The notes beneath the pieces were generated by a model. That model was not told the origin of the DNA. It made no database searches and saw only the letters and a program-made list of their open reading frames with translations. The translations under genes were made by a program, and so were the position numbers. Shown here piece after piece: positions 1-10,400 of a stretch of DNA of 29,548 nt (position 1 is its first letter; each line of letters starts with the position of its first letter). Location: assembly GCA_008931825.1 (NCBI GenBank), contig QXVZ01022503.1, forward strand, positions 1-29,548, in the 5' to 3' direction. This DNA comes from Phallusia fumigata. Lineage: Eukaryota > Chordata > Ascidiacea > Phlebobranchia > Ascidiidae.

Positions 1-914
1 GAAGAAGTGGTTGTTTCTGAATCTAAAACTATAAAACAAAGATTTCGTTTTTTAATTATAAATAGAAAGGGTTTTTTACAATGTAAGCGTCCTTTTTGTT
101 TTTTGTTTACAAAGTTTCTTGTTCGAATTTTCAAGCCGAATGCTGTTACCATAGGCGCCGAGTTTCGCAAAAATGCAAGGTGGCAGATGTACGTCACAAC
201 GCCTAGCATTGTGACGTCACACACGTGAACAACAGCAAGAGTCGCGCTATCCCAACACACGTGACAGTTACTATAACACTTCCTTGGCTGGTTATTTACT
301 TCACTTATTTTTTTACGTACAAGCCATACTAAACTGGTACACTGCGGCGATCAACATACGCTCACAAGCGGTTAAGATACACGTGGGAACTAAACAAAGT
401 TTAGTACGGTGCACAGGTATCGCCGCATATCAAGTCACATGGACCTGAACACATTAATAAAACGATAGTTCTAAGACAATCCAAAATTACAAATCCATCG
501 TGGTTCGTCATGTGCAGTAAAACCGGTGTTCGAACGAATGTAGCCACAAGGTCTTTCGGTCGTTTAGATCAGAATCTACATCTACATTGCTTTTCTTGCA
601 TATTGCTTGGTTGTAGCTTAACACACGTACATAAAAACACTATGAAATCACTTCGCTATTGGAAGGCAAGCGTTACATCAAATGTTACAATTGCTTCTGA
701 TCATGTCTTATTACAGAATAACCGGATTATCACGTAACAATGGTAACGATTCACCGGTAAACAATCGCATGTTTGACGACAAAAACAACGTAAAACGCCA
801 AAGCCATTCATTATTTGTATGCGTTTAGTTTTGACACCTTATGAATAAGCTTGCTACGTCCCTGTTCTGTGCAAATATTGGCAAACTTGTACAAGGTTGC
901 CACAAATAGATCAA

Positions 915-995
915 AAAATGCAAGGTGGCGGCCACCGTGCCTGAAAACCCCAAGGTAGCCGCGCCACCCCGCCACCGCCTACTCGGCGCCTATGG
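915..995. repeat. GC-rich inverted/direct repeat patch
   Basis: A GC-rich island in AT-rich DNA. The segment AAAATGCAAGGTGGC at about 915 recurs at about 170, and CTCGGCGCCTATGG near 982-995 recurs as its reverse complement at about 148-161. GGTGGCGGCCACC is a near-palindrome. This probably marks fragments of one dispersed repeat; the family is unknown. Confidence 0.4.
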
Positions 996-1029
996 CTGTT
1001 ACACAATTCACGGTTCTAATTAGTCTCAA

Positions 1030-1120
1030 GAAGATACAGTACAGACCACTTATGTGTAAAATATTTTCTACGTTTCGACAAATGCTGTTTTCATCGTCGC
1101 ACAAGTACTGGCTTGTATCT
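1030..1120. mobile_element. Short MITE-like inverted-repeat element
   Basis: Begins AAGATACAG and ends CTTGTATC, with internal TGTGTAAAATATTTTCTACGT matching the element at 9238-9391. It is a shortened relative without coding capacity. Confidence 0.45.
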
Positions 1121-1201
1121 GCTCATTAAAATACTGTAGCATGTGAAAATTGCAGGTCTGTGAAGTAAACATTTTAAAAAGAATCAGAGACGGAAACTTA
1201 C

Positions 1202-1453
1202 TAAACATTATTTCCCACTTTATTAGCAAGTGGGTCGGAAAGTCCAATCTGTCGTCGGTTCTTGTTAAATTCAGTTCGAAACCCCAGTTATGCGTCGCTA
1301 CGAACTCGACATCGTATGTGAAATTATGTTCATAGGAAACATCGACATAAAGATCATATGGCCTGTTAATTTCACAGGTCCTGTATTGCACTTTGACTGT
1401 TGCTTCTTTGTCGGCCGTAGCTGATATGTTTGTGCATCCGTGCAAAACGCTAG
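1202..1453 (-). CDS. Exon 25: H-type-lectin-like domain 7
   Basis: This exon of 84 codons, phase 1-1, runs from TTTTATGCAG to A then GTAAGT. It has VQYRTCEINRPYDLYVDV, NWGFELNLTRTDD and LIKWEIMF. It is a paralogue of domain 6, with the same H6-linker-C-type spacing. The donor shows that at least one more exon follows to the left. Confidence 0.6.
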
Positions 1454-4400
1454 CTGCATAAAAAAGACCAAGATTAAAATGTTTTTTGCAAGAATAACTA
1501 TTAACCAAGTATCACAGAAATACTGTTCTGGAGTCAATAAACAATTGTTAGTTTATTAGGATTCGTGTAAAATGGTTGTATTTTCACAAAAAATAACGTC
1601 ACTTACCAGTGGTTTGCCTTTGGCACACGAAACCTCTTGGTTTGGTGCAACGTATTGCAATCCATCGCATCGTGTTTTTTATAATCGTCACACAGTCGCC
1701 CTTCGCTCCGTTAATGTTAACAGGCTTGCCACCCTCAAACCGCCACTCGTTAGGCAACAGAGGGCTACCATCGATCCACAAAAAATTTTCGGTTGTCCCG
1801 GTTTCATCTTTTAAACCAATCCAAGCCGCGGCCTCGGTGAACGTCACTGAAATAAATGTTGTTTTGTTACTGAGGTATGTTTCGATGGGATTATGGATGT
1901 ATTGCAAAACTGATTTAGTTTCCCCGGTCACCATCAAGTTATAAGGTGTCATATTTCCCCCAAGGGTTTCGCATGGTCGTTTTTTATCATTTTGTGCAAA
2001 AAACTGTAGTAACAATAAATTTTTGTTTTTGCTTATCGATTTTATTTGCTCAACAAGTATGCCTTTTTGACGTAAACTAACCGATGTAGAGTTAATTTAG
2101 GAACATGTTTCAAATTTAAGTAACATCAATGTGTCATTCAAATATCATATTTTTCAGATGTTTTTTTTATGTAAACACAAAATTAGTTGTTGGTAGTTTT
2201 AATAATTCATTTTTGGTGAAAGTCGGGACCCATGCAAAGCGCTAGTAAAAAAACGCTATTATTTCACCATTGCCCATGAATTCGCCCAGTTATGTTATAT
2301 TTTACCTCCAAGGTCGAAAATGTATTTTATGAATTGTGATGTGTAGTCGTTCTTTACTGTGGCAAGTGTTGCACCAAATGTCTCGCACTTCTCCTGAGCT
2401 TTGTTGTAAGAAAAACCGTGTAGGCCATGAACCAAATACTCCGTCGAACCGCACTGATACCACTTATCTTCTCAACACAAAAATAGTAAATTAATACTTC
2501 AAAATACAACAGGGAATTGTATTACCTGTATTTCGTTTCCATAGCAAATTTACTTGTATTTGTTTAAATGCCACGTAAACGCCATTAACGATTTGGGCTT
2601 TTTTAGGCTTTGGTTCTTTTGTTACCATAAGAAATTTACTTTGCATTTATTTACCTATAACGGTTGTCGCAGATGGTGTGGTTGCAGTCGGTTCGGTGGT
2701 TGTTGTTGGTTCCGTAGTTGCCGCCACTGCAGTGGATGTCGCTGGTACAGTGGTTGTTGAATCTAAGACAAGAAAAACCTTTTTTGTTTTTCAAATACAA
2801 ACGTAATTACACGGCATTTTATTAACCGGACGCTCTTATTTCAACGCTCATTTCTTTTTTGCATAAGTGTTATCAACTATTCAAACGACAACTTACTAAA
2901 CGTCCTCTCCCACTCAACTGACAAGTTTGTTGGAAAGTCATCTCCGTCGTCGGTTCTCGTTAGGTTTAGTTCAAAACCCCAGTCGTGCGTCGCTACGACC
3001 ACAAAGTCGTATGTGAAATTGCCATGGAAAATCCTAACGCTCAAGTCATACGGGGTGTTACTTTTACAGGTTTTAAATTCCACGTTGACTGTTGTTTTGC
3101 CGTCGACAGGAGCTGGTATGTTTGTGCTTTCATGCAGGACGCCGGCTGCATACAGAAAATACAGACAAAAATGACATTTTTGAAAAAAAACAAAAAAAAT
3201 AGTATTTAAGTTTTCAACAAAACTCATGTTCGAAATTCAGTTCACACTCGTTCTTTAGACAAAATTAATTTCTCTGTGTATATGAACCAAGTTGATTCAC
3301 AACTTTGTTCAACGTCACTTACTGTTGATTCGTCTTTGACACACCAAACCTCTTGGGAAAGTGCAACGTCTTGAAACCCATCCCGTATAGGCGGAAATCA
3401 GAACACAGTCCCTCTCTAAACCATTGTTATTGTCCGGTGTGCCTCCATCAAACCGCTGTTCGCTAGGTAGCAAGGGACTGCCGTCAATCCACGTAAAGTT
3501 TCCGGTTGTCCCGGTTTTATCTTCCAAACCAATCCAAGCATTTTGATGAAATTCGTCTTAAATTTGTTACAAAAAATGTTTTGTTGTCTCTATGGTTTGT
3601 AAAACAGAAATGCTTGGCCCCATGAGTAACAAGTCGTAGGGAATACCACGTTCGCAAGGCAGCAAACGTTTTTGCATGACAATAGTTAAAATATTTGTTG
3701 CAATTTTTAGCAAACTGATACATCCGTTTTCTGTTTTTCAGGTCTTTCTAATTTGGTGTTAACGTTTACTTAGCAAAATACACTTTGTCCCCACTGCTCT
3801 TTAACACAATTAGACATTTTCGAAGAACACCACCATTGTGTGGCTTTAACTAGTTTAAAAAGTCGTACATTACGGTGAAAAATCATCCTTTTGCAGTGTG
3901 GGTTTGACAACTTGTTGTGTGTTAGGAATATTTGTTTGCTTTCAACGAAAGATGCTATAACTAAGAAACCCAGTAAATTCCAACTATGATATTATATTTT
4001 ACCTGAAAGGTTATGAATGTATTGTACAAATTCTGAGGTGTAATTGTTCTTGATTGTAGCAAGGGTTGCGTTAAAAGCCTCGCACTTATTTAGTGCCTCG
4101 TCAAAAGTAAAATCCTGCTGTTTGTGCACCAAATACTCCGTAAGACCGCACTGATACCACTTATCCTCTAATAAAAACAGTGCAGCACGTAAACATAAAA
4201 AATCTGTTGTCACATTTAAAGTCAGAGTAAAACTATAATTTTTGATTCTATTAATTTATCGACGCTAAACGCTATAAATCGCGTTTTTTTCTGTGGCACT
4301 GAAGGCATGCTTTCTTGTATATTTACCGACGACTGGAGGTGATAGTGATGTTGTAATGACTGGTGTTGTGGTGGTCGCTGATGCGGTGGTGACTAGAATA

Positions 4401-7400
4401 CATTTTATACTTTTACTGTAAAGTACAATTACCACGGATATAAAATTAATTTAAACACAAAATAAATGTTTTCCTATTTCCTTGATTCAGATAGACATGC
4501 TTTAAGTTTATGCTACTAGCGATGGTGACATAAGAAATTGTTGAAACATGTTACTAAAATGCATACGGTATAGCATTCCTACAAACAGTTATTTTTGTCA
4601 TATTATTGTCTTTTGTTGTTACATTGGCTTTTGGTAGTTTTCTATGTTCTCTTCAATTTTAAGCGGCAAGGTTTTGGTAGCTTGACAAAGTTGTCGTTTG
4701 ACGAAATGTGTTTATCTTTTTTCGACGTGTTTTCTTTTTTGCTTGTTGTCACAGCAAATCAAATTTAAAAGTAAAATTTTTTGTAACGAGTTCCAAAAAA
4801 GACACAGAAAGTAGTAACCGTATCTTTGGATAACAGAGTGAACCACAAGATTTGCACACAACACTCCTTGTACACATACGCATACCTGATAAGTTGGCAG
4901 GTCTCTGACAAATAAAACCTCTGTGATAGTTACAGCCTCTGGAAAGCAATCGACCATTTTCCGATAATACTCCGCAGTTTTCGACAATTCCATTTGTGTT
5001 TAAAGGCTCCGGCCATATAAAACTCAACTCGCTATCCGGTAACGGACTTCCATCAATCCATGTAAAGTTGTTTGTCGTTCCGGTACTGTCTCGTAAACCG
5101 ATCCATGGATTGTGTTTTCTGTATTCTGTTGGTTCGTATGAGTTTGGTAACATGCTTTTGGTTCGGTAACATGCTTAACTCAAATGTTTGGTTTACCACT
5201 TGGAAAAAACATATTTTACTGTAAATTTTAAAATTGCAGCTTATACTCTATAGGACAGCCGCTCATAAACTGCTTGATTGCAGCCTTCTTTAAACGATTT
5301 GTTTTTGGGATTGCAGATTGACTTTTATTCGGGTGAAGTCATGCTACTGTTTTTGTGCGTGATTTAACCTTTGGGAAATACCAGAATTTGACATTTTTTA
5401 TTCATACTTCTCAAATGCGGAGAAACAAGAAACATTGCGGTTTGATTGTTCCGTATGATGGCCAGAGTGCTGTTAAATCCCTTGCAAATTGTGCGAGCGT
5501 CCGCAAATGAGTAGTTTAAACTCTCGTGCACCAAGTACTCGTTGGGGCCAAACCGATGCCAGATTTCAACTGCAAACACCAATAACCAGTTTCAATATTT
5601 AAATGAGTTTCTTGTTGAGATTTAAACTATTTTAAAAATTTGTTTTATTTAACAACTTCATAATTCAATAATTTGAATTTTATTGACTTGGACAAAGTCT
5701 GCGTTATCTCGTTTGAGCGAAATTCAAGTCTAGTGTGGTCACACTTACCAATTGGTGCAAGTGTCGATCCCGTAATACCTGTAAAATAAAGAACCAAGTT
5801 ACCAAAAGAAAAAAAAACGTTTTAGGTGAAATCGTTCGCAGGACTTTAAATGCCTGTAAACACTGCTTTTAATACCTGTTTCGTTTTATACTTATGAAGT
5901 CGGTGATGGGGTTCAGAATAGAGTGATAACTACCAATTCTTACCGAACTGTGCCGTCCATTTAATCCGCGCATCAGTTGGTGTTCCTGGGTTTTTGTCCG
6001 TTCTTATCACTTCAACTTCGAAACCCCAAACATGGATCCGTTGTAAATAGGCTTCGTACGTATAACTCCCCTCAGCGGTGACGTACACGTCCACTGATTG
6101 CGGAGTTTCGGTGACGCATGTTCGAAAACGCACCGTCTCTATCGTGTTGTACTCAGCGCTTGTAAAGTTATGACAACCGCTTATTGTATCTTTGGATAAA
6201 AAATATTTCGTTTAGTGACGTTTCGAAAACGCAGTTGGTGACGTTTTTTTTGTGATCTTGTTTTCCTGGTGATAAAGCTCTTGCGTTTTCACATATTTAG
6301 TTTTTTGAAGATTTGTGTTCAGGATATAGTACATTACCAAAACGTTGATTAGTGTCATTGCCAAACTCTTGTACGCATTGACTTATTGAATAACAAAAAT
6401 GTTTATTATTTCACGTCAATTTAGCTTGGGTAGTACTAACCATAAGGAGTACGAGGATACTGTGCTCTTTGGAACGACCCACAAAAAAGTCCCAATGTTT
6501 CGCGACCCTGGCATAGTTTTATTGAAAATATTTTAACTTCACATCAATGTTAAGGTAACTNTACATTACCAAAACGTTGATTAGTGTCATTGCCAAACTC
6601 TTGTACGCATTGACTTATTGAATAACAAAAATGTTTATTATTTCACGTCAATTTAGCTTGGGTAGTACTAACCATAAGGAGTACGAGGATACTGTGCTCT
6701 TTGGAACGACCCACAAAAAAGTCCCAATGTTTCGCGACCCTGGCATAGTTTTATTGAAAATATTTTAACTTCACATCAATGTTAAGGTAACTACCGTTGT
6801 GAACAGTAACTATCCTGGTTTAGATTGCAAGTTCAAATGGAAACCCACCTGACCCATTGGCAGTCCTTTCACATATAAATCGCCTTAAGTGGTAGCAACG
6901 CCGTGAGTGCAATGTTCCTTCATAGGACAGCAACACACAATCGGCTTCTTGGTCGTTTAAGTTTAATGGCTCGGGTGATACAAACTTTGGTTCGCTGTCT
7001 GCGAACCAACTTCCGTCCAGCCAGAAAAATTCGCTCGAATTTCCACCTTGATTTTGCAAACCTATCCATGCGTTTCCAGATGTACCTGCAAATAGTTTAG
7101 GCGTATTTAATACTTTTAATATCCGTTGGAACTTTTCTCTTTTAACCGGTACACACACTTGATCACTTAATTTTCTCTTTTAACCGGTACACACACTTGA
7201 TCACTTAATTTTCTCTTTTAACCGGTACACACACTTGATCATTTAACGTGTAATATTCTAACATACTGTTAGTGTGATATGCTTTCGTACACTCTGAACT
7301 TAAAACTGCGTTGTACCGTTGTACGGTATCTTTGTGGCATTAAAAACAACACTAATTGCCTCACAATTTGTAAATCGTCTAAATTTTTTTATGGTAGCAA

Positions 7401-10400
7401 ACACGATTTACAAATTGTGTCTAATTTTTTTATGGTAACAATGTAAAAATCCGTTACCACTCGTACTTGTCAACCTGTTGAGCGAAGTCAGGTACAGCAA
7501 CGTTTCATTTGTTCGTGCGTAAGCCAGTGTGCCATTGAATCCCTCACAAATGGTCCGAGCGTCGTCAAATGTATAGTCGGTTCCGTTGTGGACGAAATAC
7601 TCGTTCCTACCGCATCGATTCCACCTTTCCACTGCATTAAATCATCAATTTTCAAAACTTTACAGTCATAAGGGGAACGCAAAGTATCCCTGATAAAAGC
7701 TTCTGCTTCGCATTTTAAATCTACAAGTTTACGTTAACGATGATTGATTTTCCCAATGCTATTGCTAACACGAAGTAACATATAAATGTTATACACGTGC
7801 ACGTCTAACCGTTTAAGTTGGTGTTTGCTACACTTACCGATTGGATGCTGTTCGACGTTATCTTTAAAAGAAAATACAAAGTTGTAAATACACAAACAAT
7901 GAATAGCGGCTGACTAATATGCACCAATTAATTTTACAAAACCATTCTTGGATAATATTTTACCTTGTGGCAACAAAAAACTATTGGTTTGTGAACAACC
8001 ATGTTGTTTGACGCCAGTANATTTTAACTTCACATCAATGTTAAGGTAACTGCCGTTGTGAAGAGTAACTATCCTGGTTTAGATTACAAGTTCGAATGGA
8101 AACCCACCTGACCCATTGGCAGTCCTTTCACATATAAATCCCCTTAAGTGGTAGCAACGCCGTGAGTGCAATGTTCCTTCATAGGACAGCAACACACAAT
8201 CGGCTTCCTGGTCGTTTAAGTTTAATGGTTCGGGTGATACAAACTTTGGTTCGCTGTCTGCGAACGAACTTCCGTCCAGCCAGAAAAATTCGCTCGAATT
8301 TCCACCTTGATTTTGCAAACCTATCCATGCGTTTCCAGATGTACCTGCAAATAGTTTAGACGTATTTAATACTTTGAAGATCCGTTGGAAATTCTTAATT
8401 TTCTCTTTTAACCGGTACACACACTTGATCATTTAACGTGTAATATTCTAACATACTGTTAGTGTGATATGCTTTCGTACACTCTGAACTTAAAACTGCG
8501 TTGTACCGTTGTACGGTATCTTTGTGGAATTAATGACAACACTAATTGCCTCACAATTTGTAAATCGTCTAAATTATTTTACAGTAACAAACACCGAATG
8601 TAAAAATCCGTTACCACTCGTACTTGTCAACCTGCGGAGCGAAGTCAGGTACAGCAACGTTTCATTTGTTCGTACGTAAGCCAGTGTGCCATTGAAACCC
8701 TTACAAGTGGTCCGAGCGTCTTCAAATTTATAGTCGGTTCCGTTGTGGACGAAATACTCGTTCCTACCGCATCGATTCCACTTTTCCACTGCATTAAATC
8801 ATCAATTTTCAAAACTTTACAGTCATAAGGGGAACACAAAGTATCCCTGTTAAAAGCTTCTGCTTCGCATTTTAAATCTACAAGTTTACGTCTACGATGA
8901 TTGATTTTCCCAATGCTATTGCTAACACGAAGTAACATATAAATGTTATACACGTGCACGTCTAACCGTTTAAATTGGTGTTTGCTACACTTACCGATTG
9001 GATGTTGTTCGACGTTATCTTTAAAAGAAAATACAAAGTTGTAAATACACAAACAATGAATAGCGGCTGACTAAAATGCACCAATTAATTTTACAAAACC
9101 ATTCTTGGATAATATTTTACCTTGTGGCAACAAAAAAACTATTGGTTTGTGAACAACCATGTTGTTTGACGCCAGTACCTGACGCTAACTGTATTTAAGC
9201 AGGTCAGTTGTTTGCAATTAAACATGTTAGGGGCAATAAAAAGATACAAGCCAGTATTTGTGTGTGACACTATTTCTACGTTTCTACGTTTCGACACCAC
9301 AGTTGTCATTTGTCATCATTCATCATCAGTCATCAGGACATCAGGAAACGTAGAAAATGTTTTACACACAAGTACTGGGTTGTATCTTTTTGACACTTTA
9401 AAACCGTGAATTGTGCACCTAAATATAAGGGACAAGTCTCTAATTTGGTGACGCTGTCGCCATAGTTTTCTGTTAGTTGTAACTTTAGTATTTGTTAAAA
9501 CGTGTGAAGCTAGTAAGGTGAACGTCTGCATCATTGTGGCAACTTACCGAACTCAGCTGACCAGTTCAGATATATTTCCGATTCAGACCACGAAAGGTAG
9601 CCGTTATGTGGATTTGATCTCACAACTGATACAGTAATACCACACTGGCTACTGCTGAGTAAATATGGGCTAAGGGAATCCGCTGTCCCATTCGCGCCGT
9701 ACAGTTCCAAGAAAACATTGGTGGATTTGTTCATGTAACACTCGTTATAGGGAATCCAAAACGTTTTCGGTGATGTGGTGTGTCCAGCAAATGCCCCAAC
9801 GTGAATGGTGCCGAATATTGGCGATTCTATAAGTAAATTTAGTTAGGTAGCTTTTGTTGTACTGAGGTAAACTTTGCTAGAGACTTGCCTTTGGGTAACT
9901 TGTCCTGTGTTGGTACCGGTGTTTCAACGCTGGCGTCTGAAAACAACGTTGCTTGTTGTTTGAACCATGGTTTAGAAATAAGAACAATGATTGAGTTGTC
10001 ACTTTAAAACTCGAGAAAATGGCCGCATTACGACATGTAATTGCTTTTCTGTTGAACGCTAAAACACCCTTTACAAACACGACCGGCGTAGAACTTACCA
10101 AAATATGCGGTCCAAAATACTTTAGGTCCTTTAACCCAATCTTCGTACTGAGGTTCTGCAGTTAGTGAAGTAAGGATCGCCATAGTAAACCCACAGTTGG
10201 TACTATCAAAAATCTTGCTTGTAAAGTTAAGGTTGTCCTCTACTGTTGCGTTTCTTTCAAGGCTAATCACAATACGCTTGGGGGGCGTTTGAAAGCACGA
10301 CGATTTGTCGAATTTGAAGTAAAACGTTTTAGGGTGGGTTAAATGTCCGGCAAATGTTTCCGTTTCAAAGCAGCCACTTAAAAACGGGGCTGAAAAGCAT

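Larger units (their letters stand above)
1..1201. other. Left flank, no supported exon
   Basis: No convincing exon of the mosaic lectin gene, stop codon or poly(A) signal was found here on the minus strand. It holds a small inverted-repeat element at about 1030-1120 and a GC-rich patch at about 915-995. It is presumably intron of the lectin gene. Confidence 0.5.
6762..8019. repeat. About 1.2-kb direct repeat, copy 1 (C-type domain 2 block)
   Basis: Matches 8021-9178 with roughly 95% identity by eye and ends at the N at 8020. It contains one whole C-type lectin domain plus mini-exon. The copies differ by substitutions and by minisatellite copy number. Confidence 0.8.
8021..9178. repeat. About 1.2-kb direct repeat, copy 2 (C-type domain 1 block)
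   Basis: Starts immediately after the N at 8020 and matches 6762-8019 throughout. Beyond 9178 the sequence is unique, as expected if the left contig simply ended there. Confidence 0.8.

Noticed and set aside
270..450. Possible inverted repeat around 320-430 (GCGGCGAT words on both arms)
   Set aside because: The shared words are not in mirror order, so no hairpin or transposon end can be supported.
510..737. Plus-strand open frame of 75 codons
   Set aside because: No domain, no splice context, and codon composition similar to intron sequence.
1609..1944. Plus-strand open frame of 111 codons
   Set aside because: It is the shadow of the C-type lectin exon on the minus strand, which has clear domain landmarks and splice sites.
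7144..7257. 38-bp tandem repeat as a CRISPR-like array
   Set aside because: Copies are directly contiguous without spacers, and the genome is eukaryotic; it is a minisatellite.
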